Translations under genes and position numbers: made by a program
The notes under the pieces: generated by a model
The model's database searches: none
What the model saw: only the letters and a program-made list of their open reading frames with translations
Told to the model about the DNA's origin: nothing
Shown: positions 25,428 to 33,660 of the stretch, one piece after another
Layout: the number at the start of each line of letters is the position of its first letter
Position numbering within the stretch: position 1 is the stretch's first letter
Origin: Paraconexibacter antarcticus
Lineage (GTDB): Bacteria > Actinomycetota > Thermoleophilia > Solirubrobacterales > Solirubrobacteraceae
DNA length: 64,000 nt
Direction of reading: 5' to 3'
Assembly (NCBI RefSeq): GCF_024220175.1
Contig: NZ_CP098502.1
Location: 1,488,001-1,552,000 of the forward strand

Positions 25428-25484
25428 GCGCGCCGAGTGACAGCTCACGCAGGACAGTCCTGCGTCAGCTGTCACTCGGCGCGC
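25428..25484. terminator. 57-base near-perfect palindrome, terminator of the sigma-factor gene (family copy 1)
   Basis: Two 28-base arms match with a single mismatch around one central base. It starts GCGCGCCGAG and contains the core TGACAGCTCACGCAGGA. It lies directly after the stop of the minus-strand sigma gene (25486). A near-identical core forms a second palindrome at 54418-54466, so this is a repeated element used at operon ends. Confidence 0.8.
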
Positions 25485-25485
25485 G

Positions 25486-27069
25486 CTACGGCGTCGGGGT
25501 GCCGTCCGCGGCGCCCGCCGCGGGTGTCGTCACGCTGGTGTCGGTCGTCGAACCGGTGTTGCCGCGGTGCGGCGGGACGACGGGCGCCGTCTTCGTGGTC
25601 TTCGTCGCGGCGGGGACGCGGGAGACGGACTTCGAGGGGATCCGGACGGCCCGCTTCGGCGTCGGCGTGGTCGCCGGCTTCGTCGCGCGATGCGCCTGGC
25701 CGGTGGCCGAGGCGGAGGGCGTGCTCTTCGCCGTCCCGCTCGGGCTCTTCTGGCCCGCGGCGGCGCTGTTCCGGGCGCCCTGCGCCGACCGATGGGCGGC
25801 GGAGGTGGCGGCCCCGTGGGCGCCGGCGGTGCCCCGCGCGGCCTTGGCGGCGGCCGCCTGCCCGGCGGCCTTGGCCGAGGCGGCGCTCGTGCGGCCGCTC
25901 AGCGCGCCCGGCGTCGCCGCGGCGCGGTGGCCGAGGATCTTCGTGCGCGTGGGTCCGGCGGCACCGGGGACGGGGGACACCGACACGGCGCCCTTCGGCG
26001 CGGAGGCGGGGATCGTCCGGGCCGGCGAGGCCGAGCCCGGGGAACCGTGGTGCCCGGACACCGCGACGGCGCCGCTGCCCGCCGCCGCGACGACCGCCAT
26101 GACGGCGATCGACTTCGCGACGACGCCGGCGGAGCCGACCGCCGCGGCGAGGCCCGACCCGCCGGAGAGCGCGCCGCCGACGCCGGCCGAGCCGGCGGCA
26201 GCACCCGCACCCGCACCGCCGGTGCTCGCGACGACGCCACCGGTCGCGACCGCGCCGGCGCCCGCCATGGCGGCGGAGTGCGACGCGTGGACCGCACCGA
26301 GGATCTGGTCGCGGAGGCCGATCGCCGGGATGACCGGAAGGACGGCGCCGAGGGCCGCGCGCTGACGCGTGACCTCGGCCTTGAACTCGGAGCAGGCCGG
26401 GCAGACGGCGAGATGGCGCTGCAGCGGCGCCTTGCGCAGCGCGCTGCCGCGCAGCGTCGAGAGCTGCTCGCGGATCTCCGTGCAGTCGGCCTGCCGCGCC
26501 TGGCGGTACCCGACGAGCTGTTCGCGGGCCTGGAACACGAGCGCCTTCACCTTGCCGGAGCGGACGTCGAGGGCCACGCCGATCTCGTCGTGCGAGAGGT
26601 CGCCGAGCTCGGCGAGGACGAGCGCGGCGCGCTGGTCCTCGGGCAGGCGCGCGAGGTCGCCGAGCATGTCGCGGAGGTCCTGGCGCTGCTCGACCTCGGC
26701 CGCGAGGGCGAGCCCGTCACCGGACGCCTCGGGCACATCCTCGAGGGCGACGGTCTGGCGCCGGGCCCGGAGCATCGAGAGGCAGCGGTTGCGGGCGATG
26801 GCGTACAGCCAGGGGCGCAGCTCGACGGACCGGCCGTCGGCCACGAGCTGACCGTGCGCCGCGACGAAGACGTGCTGCAGGGCGTCCTCTGCCTCCTCGC
26901 GGCCGCCGAGCATGTGGCGGCAGAAGGAGAGCAGCTGCCGGTGGTAGCGGTCGTAGATGACGTCGAAGCACCGGGCGTCGCCGCGGCGCAGCCCCAAGAC
27001 GAGGCGCTCATCGCTCGCAGCCCGCAGTCGCCGCCCGGGGGCGGCGCGCTCCGGCGCGGTGAGCGTCAT
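25486..27069 (-). CDS. ECF sigma factor fused to an anti-sigma-like zinc motif, membrane segment and long tail
   Basis: 527 residues from ATG 27069 (GGAG upstream). Sigma region 2 occupies about 20-95 (FDVIYDRYHRQLLSF, EDALQHVFVAAHGQL, RPWLYAIARNRCLSML). Region 4 occupies about 130-190 (LPEDQRAALVLAELGDLSHDEI). Next comes His219-x3-Cys223-x2-Cys226 (HLAVCPACSEF), the HxxxCxxC pattern of zinc-binding anti-sigma domains. A hydrophobic, probably membrane-spanning segment follows (about 313-338), then nearly 190 residues rich in Ala, Thr, Pro, Ser and Lys, likely outside the cell. Sigma and anti-sigma are normally separate proteins; here one chain would tether the sigma factor to the membrane. 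Release by proteolysis is inference. It is divergent from the pseudopilin operon. Confidence 0.85.
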   Translation of the reverse strand: MTLTAPERAAPGRRLRAASDERLVLGLRRGDARCFDVIYDRYHRQLLSFCRHMLGGREEAEDALQHVFVAAHGQLVADGRSVELRPWLYAIARNRCLSMLRARRQTVALEDVPEASGDGLALAAEVEQRQDLRDMLGDLARLPEDQRAALVLAELGDLSHDEIGVALDVRSGKVKALVFQAREQLVGYRQARQADCTEIREQLSTLRGSALRKAPLQRHLAVCPACSEFKAEVTRQRAALGAVLPVIPAIGLRDQILGAVHASHSAAMAGAGAVATGGVVASTGGAGAGAAAGSAGVGGALSGGSGLAAAVGSAGVVAKSIAVMAVVAAAGSGAVAVSGHHGSPGSASPARTIPASAPKGAVSVSPVPGAAGPTRTKILGHRAAATPGALSGRTSAASAKAAGQAAAAKAARGTAGAHGAATSAAHRSAQGARNSAAAGQKSPSGTAKSTPSASATGQAHRATKPATTPTPKRAVRIPSKSVSRVPAATKTTKTAPVVPPHRGNTGSTTDTSVTTPAAGAADGTPTP

Positions 27070-27367
27070 CGGCTCCACCCACCGAGTATTGCGCGCCCGG
27101 GGGCGGGCATGGGCCGGGAGCCGGGAAACTGCCGTTGTTCGCACCGCAGGCCTGCACGACAGCTAGAACGCATGTCCGCCACCGAGGTTGGCCGGTGGCG
27201 GCGCTCGGTTGCTGCACGAACCATCACACGGCCAGGCGGCCTTCGAGCGGCATCGACCGACCGTCCAGGCGGACCTACCGAGAAGCGGGGGAGCACCATC
27301 GTCCGTTCGGTGACGCGGGGCCCGACAGCAGGGGCGGCGGGACCCGGCGACCGATGGAGAGAAGGGA
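27070..27367. other. divergent intergenic region with a 9-bp inverted repeat
   Basis: 298 bases separate the fused sigma gene from the pseudopilin operon. CCGCCACCG (27176-27184) and CGGTGGCGG (27193-27201) form a perfect inverted repeat around 8 bases, a possible operator, though chance cannot be excluded. AGAGAAGGGA just before 27368 is the ribosome site of the first pilin gene. I see no convincing promoter. Confidence 0.45.
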
Positions 27368-28948
27368 ATGGATCGCCAAGTGCTTAAGGACGAGCAGGGC
27401 TTCACCCTGATCGAGGTCATGGTGGCGTCCCTCGTGCTCGTGACCGGCATGCTCGCCGTGCTCACGTGCATCACGCAGGCGCAGTCGGCGACGTTCTCGA
27501 CGCAGTCCCGCACGACCGGGCTCGCGATCGCCCGCGAGGTCACCGAGGTCGCTCGCTCGGTCCCCTACGACCAGCTCGTGACCGCGAACCTCGTGCCCGC
27601 CGTCCAGGCGCGGGCCGCGCTCGCGGACGATCAGGCCGCAACCCCCGGCTGGCAGATCCGGAGCGGCAACGCGATGTTCACGGTGTCGGTCGGCGTGTGC
27701 GCGGTCGACGACTCCCGCGACGGCCTCGGGAGCCACGACGCGGGGCAGTTCTGCGCCACCGGGGCGACGGGCACGAGCGCCGCCCAGTGCAGCGCGCTCC
27801 TCCAATCCTCGGGGCTCGTCGGGCTGCCCGGGGCCGGCGTCTCGGCCTCCGCGAACGCCGGCCTCGGAGACTGCGGGCTCGACGTCGACGGCGACGGGCA
27901 GACCGACGGCCTCGTGAGCACCTCGGCGACGAGCTGCAGCAGCAACTGCGACACGAGCCCGGCCGACGTCAAGCGTGTCGTCGTCCTCGTGCGCTGGGAC
28001 CGCGGGATGGGATCACGCTACGTCCTGGAGGGCACCACGATCGCGAACCCGGGGCTCTCCGCGGCCCCCGCGGTGACGAGCGTCACGACCTCGGCGACCC
28101 TCCCGGTCATCAGCACCGACGTCACCTCGCTCCCGCTCACGGGGACGGTCTCGGCCCCCGCGGCGGTCGTGTCCACCTATCTCGACGGGACCCAGATCGG
28201 CAGCGCGACGCCGTCGGGCGCGAACTGGAGCTTCATCTGGCCGCTCGGGACGGTCTCGACGGGCGACCAGCCCGGGGCCGGCGAGGTCGTCGACGGGAGC
28301 TACCTCCTCGGCATGCGCGCCGCCGACAGCCACGGGCAGTTCGGTCAGACCCGGTCGCTGACGGTCATCCTCAACCGCCGCGCCCCGTACGCCCCCCAGG
28401 GGCTGCTCGCCGGCCGCAACGGGACCGCGGTGGATCTCGAGTGGCAGCCGAGCCCCGAGCGCGACCTCATCTCCTACCGCGCGTACCGGAGCACCGGCAC
28501 GGGGTGGACCCTCGTCTGCGAGGTCACCGGCGTGGCCTGCGAGGACCCCTCGCCGCCCGCGACCGGCACGCCGTCGTACACGGTCGTCGCGGTGGACAAG
28601 AACCCGGCGGGCGACGCGCGCGAGGGCGCGCAGGCGCCCCCGGTCGCGGTCCCGGCGTCGAACACGGCGCCGCCCCCGCCGACGAACCTCGTCGCGACCT
28701 CGTCGTCCGGGACGACCGTCCTGACGTGGACGGCAGGCGCCGCCGACCCCGATCCCGGCGACACGGTGGACCACTACGTCATCTACCGCGACGGCACGAC
28801 CTACGCCTATCGGTACGACCGCACGGCCGACGCCTCGGCGACGACCTGGACCGACACCCACGTGGACGGCGCCACCCACACGTACTACGTCACGGCCGTG
28901 GACACCCACCTCGCCGAGTCGGTCGCCCTGGGTCCGGTGACCGTATGA
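27368..28948 (+). CDS. type IV pilin-like protein (PilV-like) with fibronectin type III repeats
   Basis: 526 residues. The N-terminus is a class III prepilin signal: a short charged leader, then Gly11 with cleavage before Phe12 (GFTLIEV), Glu at mature position 5, and a hydrophobic helix to about 35. After a pilin-like globular part with several cysteines (about 90-210) come an Ig-like segment and two fibronectin type III domains (about 340-430 and 435-526; APYAPQGLLAGRN and APPPPTNLVATSS starts). Such domains are unusual on minor pilins and suggest a display or binding role at the cell surface. The next gene starts on its stop codon (ATGA). Confidence 0.85.
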   Translation: MDRQVLKDEQGFTLIEVMVASLVLVTGMLAVLTCITQAQSATFSTQSRTTGLAIAREVTEVARSVPYDQLVTANLVPAVQARAALADDQAATPGWQIRSGNAMFTVSVGVCAVDDSRDGLGSHDAGQFCATGATGTSAAQCSALLQSSGLVGLPGAGVSASANAGLGDCGLDVDGDGQTDGLVSTSATSCSSNCDTSPADVKRVVVLVRWDRGMGSRYVLEGTTIANPGLSAAPAVTSVTTSATLPVISTDVTSLPLTGTVSAPAAVVSTYLDGTQIGSATPSGANWSFIWPLGTVSTGDQPGAGEVVDGSYLLGMRAADSHGQFGQTRSLTVILNRRAPYAPQGLLAGRNGTAVDLEWQPSPERDLISYRAYRSTGTGWTLVCEVTGVACEDPSPPATGTPSYTVVAVDKNPAGDAREGAQAPPVAVPASNTAPPPPTNLVATSSSGTTVLTWTAGAADPDPGDTVDHYVIYRDGTTYAYRYDRTADASATTWTDTHVDGATHTYYVTAVDTHLAESVALGPVTV

Positions 28949-29814
28949 CGTCCGCCCGGCATCCGCGCGGCGACCGCGGCGAGATCTCGCTGCTCGGGCT
29001 CCTCATCGCCACGGTCCTGTCGCTTGGCATCCTCGTGTCGGTGCTCGACACGTTCGACCGTGCCGAGGCCAATGCCCTCGCGACGACGGCCCGCAACGAC
29101 AGCCAGGACTCAGCACGCGCGGCGGGTGACGAGATCACCGCCGCCCTGCGCAATCTCGCGAGCCCGACGCCTGATCAGCCGCAGGCCATCGACCGCGCCA
29201 CCCCGTTCGACCTCGTCTTCCAGGACGTCGACCCGCTCGGGCCCAACAGCGGCGCGAACACCGCCAACGTGCGACGCGAGCGCTGGTGCCTCAGCGGCAC
29301 GACGCTGTACGGGCAGCGCCAGACGTGGACCACGGCGGCCGTGCCGGCGATGCCGTCCGTCGCCGCCTGCCCCGGGACGGGCTGGGGCTCGACCCGGGTC
29401 GTCGCAGAGCGCCTGACGAACGGCGCCTCACGGCCCCTCTTCACCTACGACTCGACCGTCCTGACCGACATCGCCCAGGTGCACGTCGACCTCTTCGTGC
29501 GGGCGAACGGGCGCGTCGACGCGCTCGAGAGCCCCGTCTCAAGCGGTGCGTTCCTCCGCAACCAGAACCGCCGGCCCTCCGCGGCGTTCACGGCCGCGGC
29601 CACCCCGCAGGGCATCGTGCTCAACGCGAGCGCGTCGGTCGACCCGGAGAGCCAGTCCCTGACGTATACGTGGCTCGACGACGGGACGGCGGTCGGCACC
29701 GGGGTGACGCTGACGTACAAGGTGACCACGGGGACGACGCACAACCTCAGCGTCCGCGTGTCCGACCCGGCCGGGCTCACGGCGACCTCCGCGGTCCAGG
29801 CGGTGGTCGGATGA
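28945..29814 (+). CDS. pseudopilin (PilW-like) with a C-terminal PKD-type domain
   Basis: 289 residues. A hydrophobic N-terminal helix follows a charged leader (RGDRGEISLLGLLIATVLSL). A prepilin-like Gly-Glu site is present, but the glutamate at mature position 5 is missing, as in some minor pilins. The middle has PilW-like features (ARAAGDEITAALRNL, QDVDPLG). The end (about 205-289) is a PKD/Ig-like sandwich (NRRPSAAFTAAATPQG, ASVDPESQSLTYTWLDDG). It is coupled by ATGA to both neighbours, so the three proteins are probably made in fixed ratio. Confidence 0.8.
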   Translation: MTSARHPRGDRGEISLLGLLIATVLSLGILVSVLDTFDRAEANALATTARNDSQDSARAAGDEITAALRNLASPTPDQPQAIDRATPFDLVFQDVDPLGPNSGANTANVRRERWCLSGTTLYGQRQTWTTAAVPAMPSVAACPGTGWGSTRVVAERLTNGASRPLFTYDSTVLTDIAQVHVDLFVRANGRVDALESPVSSGAFLRNQNRRPSAAFTAAATPQGIVLNASASVDPESQSLTYTWLDDGTAVGTGVTLTYKVTTGTTHNLSVRVSDPAGLTATSAVQAVVG

Positions 29815-31040
29815 GCCCGCGGCGCCGTCCCCGCTCCGGTGACGACGGGGGCTGGGTGCTCGTGACGAGCATCATGATGCTCGCGATGATGCTCGTCATC
29901 TCGGCGAGCGTCCTGAGCATCACGAACGTGCAGATGGGACAGGCGCGCGTCCAGCGGGTCCGGGAGACGGCGTTCAACCTCGCGGAGGCCGGCCTGAACG
30001 GGCAGATCTTCTCGCTCGCACGGGACTGGCCCGGGGCGGGGGCGGCGGCGAATCCCTACCCGGTCTGCAGTGGCTCCGTCTCCTCGTCCCGCTGCCCGAC
30101 GACGAGCCAGATCACGAGCCTGATCCCCTCCGCGGACGCGACCGGGGCGACGTGGCAGACGGTCGTCCGCGACAACGGGACGCCCGGCACGGCGAGCTTC
30201 TACTCCGACGCGCTCGTACTCGCCCAGCCGGCCTACGACGCGAACAAGGACGGGCAGCTGTGGGTCCGCGCCACCGCGACGGCGCAGGGGAAGAGCCGGA
30301 CGGTCGTCGCGCTCGTCCGTGCCGACCAGCAGGACGAGGACATCCCGCACGCCGCGCTCATCACGGGCCGTCTCAGCATCTCGAACATGGGGAACAAGAC
30401 GATCATCGACGCGAGTGCGGGCGCCGGCGTCGCGACCGCGACCGTGCGCTGCGTCCCCGCGCCGAACGAGACGACCGCATGCCTCGGGCACCCGGTCGGG
30501 CAGCCGCCGATCGGCAACACCGTGGCGGATCTCGCGAGCTATCTCGGCAAGCAGCTGACGCCGAACGTCACGACGACCGGCTACGCCGGTGGCCCGGCGA
30601 TGACGCCGGAGGCACGGGCCCGGCTGAAGGCGACGGCGATCGCCGACGGCACCTACTTCACCGGCTGCCCGCCGACCCTCACCGGCCACGTCGTCTACAT
30701 CGAGGCGGGCAACTGCTCCTACACGGGCAACAGTGTCTTCAACTCCGCGACCGACCCGGGCATGGTCCTGATGGCGACCGGCACGCTCTACCTCGGCGGC
30801 ACGACCGTCTTCAACGGCGTCCTCTACCACGCGAACCTCGCGAACGACACCGGGCCTGTCCTGCAGCTGCAGGGCAACACGAACGTCATCGGCGGCGTCC
30901 TCGTCGACGGTGACGGCCAGACGATCGCCGGCTCCTCGAAGGTCAACATCCAGCTCTCGCAGTCCGCCTTCCGCGCGGTCAAGAGCTACGGCTCGGCGGG
31001 CATCATCCAGAACACCTGGCGCGAGATCCGGGGCAGCTGA
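29811..31040 (+). CDS. PilX-like pseudopilin-associated protein
   Basis: 409 residues. The N-terminus fits the PilX group: GGWVLVTSIMMLAMMLVISASVL (about 13-35), then RVRETAFNLAEAGLN (about 50-64), close to the AFxxAEAGL signature. The rest is a beta-rich secreted domain; the last third (about 300-400; SYTGNSVFNSA, GTLYLGGTTVFNGVLYH, NVIGGVLVDGDG) looks like a right-handed beta-helix or polymer-forming solenoid. It is the third gene of the coupled pseudopilin operon. No prepilin peptidase, assembly ATPase or PilC gene is in the window, so assembly would rely on machinery elsewhere. Confidence 0.8.
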   Translation: MSPRRRPRSGDDGGWVLVTSIMMLAMMLVISASVLSITNVQMGQARVQRVRETAFNLAEAGLNGQIFSLARDWPGAGAAANPYPVCSGSVSSSRCPTTSQITSLIPSADATGATWQTVVRDNGTPGTASFYSDALVLAQPAYDANKDGQLWVRATATAQGKSRTVVALVRADQQDEDIPHAALITGRLSISNMGNKTIIDASAGAGVATATVRCVPAPNETTACLGHPVGQPPIGNTVADLASYLGKQLTPNVTTTGYAGGPAMTPEARARLKATAIADGTYFTGCPPTLTGHVVYIEAGNCSYTGNSVFNSATDPGMVLMATGTLYLGGTTVFNGVLYHANLANDTGPVLQLQGNTNVIGGVLVDGDGQTIAGSSKVNIQLSQSAFRAVKSYGSAGIIQNTWREIRGS

Positions 31041-31052
31041 GGGCGGCGGCGC

Positions 31053-31075
31053 AGCGGCTCCGGGGTGGGGCCGCT
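31053..31075. terminator. terminator candidate between convergent genes
   Basis: AGCGGCTCC and GGGGCCGCT pair over 9 positions (one G-T wobble) around GGGGT, between the pseudopilin operon and the convergent cytochrome gene. Confidence 0.45.
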
Positions 31076-31536
31076 CACCCGCCGTCGCCGTCCTTCTTGC
31101 CGCCGCTCCCGCCGCCCGCCGCCGACACGGTGTGGATGAACGTCGCGACCGCCCTGATCTCCTCCGCGCTCATCCGGGAGGCGTAGTCGGTCGGCATGAG
31201 CTTCGCCTCGTAGCCCTCGGCGATATCGGTACGCGGGTCGGTGACGTTGCCGGCCGTCTCGCGGACGGGGTCCGAGTCGGTGTCCAGGCGCGGTCCGAGC
31301 TTGCCCTTTGCGCCCGTGGCCGCGATCGCGTGGCAGGCGTCGCAGCCCTCGGACTCGAACTCCTTCGCGCCCTCCGCCGCGGTGGCGTTGCGGGCGATCG
31401 CCTGCTTGGCGACCGTGACGGCCGCCGTCTTCGGCGCGGGGTCACCGGCCGGCGGGCCGCCCATGCCGGCGCCCGCGATCGCGAGCCCGAAGGCGACGAC
31501 GACGAGCGCGGCGAGCGCCGTCCGCACGGGGGTCAT
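31075..31536 (-). CDS. small c-type cytochrome
   Basis: 153 residues. A signal peptide or anchor (about 5-27, ALAALVVVAFGLAIAGAG) precedes one haem-binding motif CDACH (about 66-70). A methionine ligand is likely in KLMPTDYASRMS, as in class I mono-haem cytochromes. It ends in a Gly/Lys-rich tail. It would carry electrons outside the membrane. It is coupled by ATGA to the membrane protein gene upstream, and the two may form a membrane-cytochrome pair. The oxidase or donor it serves is not in view. Confidence 0.82.
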   Translation of the reverse strand: MTPVRTALAALVVVAFGLAIAGAGMGGPPAGDPAPKTAAVTVAKQAIARNATAAEGAKEFESEGCDACHAIAATGAKGKLGPRLDTDSDPVRETAGNVTDPRTDIAEGYEAKLMPTDYASRMSAEEIRAVATFIHTVSAAGGGSGGKKDGDGG

Positions 31537-31976
31537 GCCGTCACCTCGGTCCGGCCGCGGACGCCGGCGCCGGCGCCCGCGCCGCCCGCCACCAGGGCCA
31601 GCCCGGTGAGGAGGACCGCGGCGGCCTCGGCGACGACGATGATGGTGGCCGTGGCGTCGTATCCGCCCTCGGAGAACCCGAAGAAGCTCGAGTTGTGGGA
31701 GAAGAGGATCGAGACGAGGGCGCCCACGTTGATCGCCAGCGAGCCCGCCACGAACAGCGCCGTCCGGCGGGCGATGAGCAGCAGGATCGTCACGGCGGAC
31801 CCGATCGCGTTGAGGAGGAAGAGCGGCCCGACGATCTCGACCTCGGCGTAGCCGCGGTGGAAGAGGCGGGCGTGCTCGAGGCCTCCGACGGCGACGGCGA
31901 CGGCCGCGGCGGCGAGGAGGGCGAGGGCGACGGGCGGGGGGTGGCTCGGCTCGGTGAGCGACTTGAGTGTGGGCAT
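31533..31976 (-). CDS. four-helix membrane protein of unknown function
   Basis: 147 residues with four hydrophobic segments (about 17-32, 48-68, 70-90, 108-130). The second contains GPLFLLNAIGSAVTILLLIARR. It has no family I can name. Its stop overlaps the start of the cytochrome c gene (ATGA), so it is made with that protein and may anchor or serve it. Confidence 0.7.
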   Translation of the reverse strand: MPTLKSLTEPSHPPPVALALLAAAAVAVAVGGLEHARLFHRGYAEVEIVGPLFLLNAIGSAVTILLLIARRTALFVAGSLAINVGALVSILFSHNSSFFGFSEGGYDATATIIVVAEAAAVLLTGLALVAGGAGAGAGVRGRTEVTA

Positions 31977-32107
31977 GCGGGCGAAGCTACCCGGGGGGCG
32001 AGCGGGTATGCACGGCGGCGCCATCCGGGCACGGAGGGTCAATGAGAAGGCTCTCAGGGGACAAGCGGCGATGCGACGGCGTGACAACCGGATGGCCGCG
32101 TAGTTGC

Positions 32108-32203
32108 ATGCAGGTCATGGACGTCCCCCGTCCGCTGCCCGAGGAGCTCGCCACCCTCGTCGCCGTGCCCGCCCGCCACCGACCGCTGGAGCCCGCCCGA
32201 TGA
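32108..32203 (+). CDS. possible 31-residue leader peptide of the persulfide dioxygenase gene
   Basis: A short frame begins ATG CAG GTC ATG and its TGA overlaps the next start as ATGA. The peptide has no cysteine and is rich in Pro, Leu and Glu (VPRPLPEELATLVAVP). Coupling of this kind would let ribosomes reach the main gene. No conservation can be seen from one sequence, so it could be chance. Confidence 0.3.
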   Translation: MQVMDVPRPLPEELATLVAVPARHRPLEPAR

Positions 32204-33582
32204 TCTTCCGCCAGATCACCCACGACGACCTCGGCTGCGCGTCCTACCTCATCGGGGACGAGCACGCCGGCGCCGCCGCCGTCGTCGACCCACGGTTCGA
32301 GATCGACGTCTACCTCGAGCTCGCGCGCTACATGGGGGTGCACATCGAGCACGTCCTCGAGACGCACGACCACGCCGACCACGTGTCGGGCCACGGGCGC
32401 CTCGCCGCCGCGACCGGCGCGACGATCCACGTCCACCGCCAGGCGGCGCCGGACTACGAGCACGAGCCCTTCGACGACGGCTGGGAGCTGCAGCTCGGCA
32501 CGCTGACCGTGCGCGCCCTCCACACACCGGGGCACCGTCCGGAGCACACGGCGTTCGCGCTCGTCGACACCGCCCGCGGCCCGGAGCCGTGGGCGGTCCT
32601 CAGCGGCGACACGCTCTTCGTCGGGGACGTCGCCCGCCCGGACCTCGCGATCGAGAAGTCCGAGGGCGCTCGCGGCATCCACCGCTCGCTCACCGAGAAG
32701 CTGCTCACGCTCCCCGACACGTGCGAGGTCTGGCCCGGCCACCTCGGCGGCTCGATGTGCGGCGGGCCGGGGATGGACATGAAGATCTCCTCGACGATCG
32801 GCTACGAGCGCGCGCACAACCCGGTGCTGCGGATCACCGACGAGGACGAGTTCGTCGCGCAGTCGCTCGCGAAGCTCGGCCCGCAGCCGCCGAACTTCCG
32901 GAACATCGTCGCGCTGAACCGCGGTCCGCTGCTGACGGCGGGCGTCGAGGTCCTCCCGCTCGCGCCGCGCCAGGTCGGGCAGCAGCGCGCGGCGGGCGCG
33001 CTCGTCGTCGACGTCCGCACCGACCTGCAGTTCGACGAGGCGCACATCCCCGGGGCGGTCTGCATCCCGATGCTGCGGGCCGGGTTCGGCTCGAAGCTCG
33101 CGTGGGTCGCCGACCACGACCAGGACATCGTCTTCGTCGGGCGCGACGACGAGGACGGGCGGCACGCCGCGACGCTCGCGGTGGCCATCGGGCTGCGCCG
33201 GCTGACGGGCTTCCTCGCCGGCGGGATGACGAGCTGGCGGCAGGAGGGCAACCCGACCGACACCACCGCGCGGGTCGAGCTCGAGGACCTCGCCGCCCGG
33301 GTCGACGCCGACCCCGGTCTCCAGCTGCTCGACGTCCGGGAGCAGGCCGAGTGGGACGCCGGGCACATCCCCGGGGCCGCGTTCCGGCCGTGGCACGACA
33401 TCGACGCGCTCCCCGGCGGGCTCGACCCCGCCCGGCCGATCGCCGTCCTCTGCGGCTCGGGCCAGCGGGCGGCGACCGCCGCGAGCCTCCTGCGGCGGGC
33501 GGGCGCCCGCGAGGTCCTCCACGTCGTCGGCGGCGGCGTCCCGGCGTGGGGGCGGCTCGGCCGCCCGCTCGAGGTCGCGTGA
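32200..33582 (+). CDS. persulfide dioxygenase-rhodanese fusion (MBL fold plus two rhodanese domains)
   Basis: 460 residues. The N-terminal metallo-beta-lactamase domain (1-240) has the ETHE1/GloB-type metal motif His56-x-His58-x-Asp60-His61 (THDHADH), later HTPGHRPEH and a GDTLFVGD loop, the mononuclear-iron persulfide dioxygenase arrangement. Two rhodanese domains follow: the first (about 260-350) lacks the active cysteine (IVFVGRDDEDG), while the second (about 365-460) has it at Cys418 (LCGSGQRA). Together they would oxidise persulfide to sulfite and transfer sulfur, detoxifying sulfide in the cytoplasm. CstB and similar fusions share this layout. No CstR-type regulator is next to it. Confidence 0.87.
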   Translation: MIFRQITHDDLGCASYLIGDEHAGAAAVVDPRFEIDVYLELARYMGVHIEHVLETHDHADHVSGHGRLAAATGATIHVHRQAAPDYEHEPFDDGWELQLGTLTVRALHTPGHRPEHTAFALVDTARGPEPWAVLSGDTLFVGDVARPDLAIEKSEGARGIHRSLTEKLLTLPDTCEVWPGHLGGSMCGGPGMDMKISSTIGYERAHNPVLRITDEDEFVAQSLAKLGPQPPNFRNIVALNRGPLLTAGVEVLPLAPRQVGQQRAAGALVVDVRTDLQFDEAHIPGAVCIPMLRAGFGSKLAWVADHDQDIVFVGRDDEDGRHAATLAVAIGLRRLTGFLAGGMTSWRQEGNPTDTTARVELEDLAARVDADPGLQLLDVREQAEWDAGHIPGAAFRPWHDIDALPGGLDPARPIAVLCGSGQRAATAASLLRRAGAREVLHVVGGGVPAWGRLGRPLEVA

Positions 33583-33660
33583 GCGGCGACGTCCTCCTCG
33601 CGGCCTCGTCCGGACGCGCGATCGGCGCCGGCCGGGCCCGCGGCGCTCGGCCGGCCCGGG

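Noticed and set aside
25437..25476. Short cysteine peptide pattern CVSC(H/Q)SA seen in translations near 25440 and 54440
   Set aside because: It is the translation of the shared palindrome core at two operon ends, not a protein family.
27176..27201. 9-bp inverted repeat between the sigma gene and the pseudopilin operon as a definite operator
   Set aside because: Repeats of this length are expected several times by chance in 64 kb of GC-rich DNA; recorded only as part of the intergenic description.
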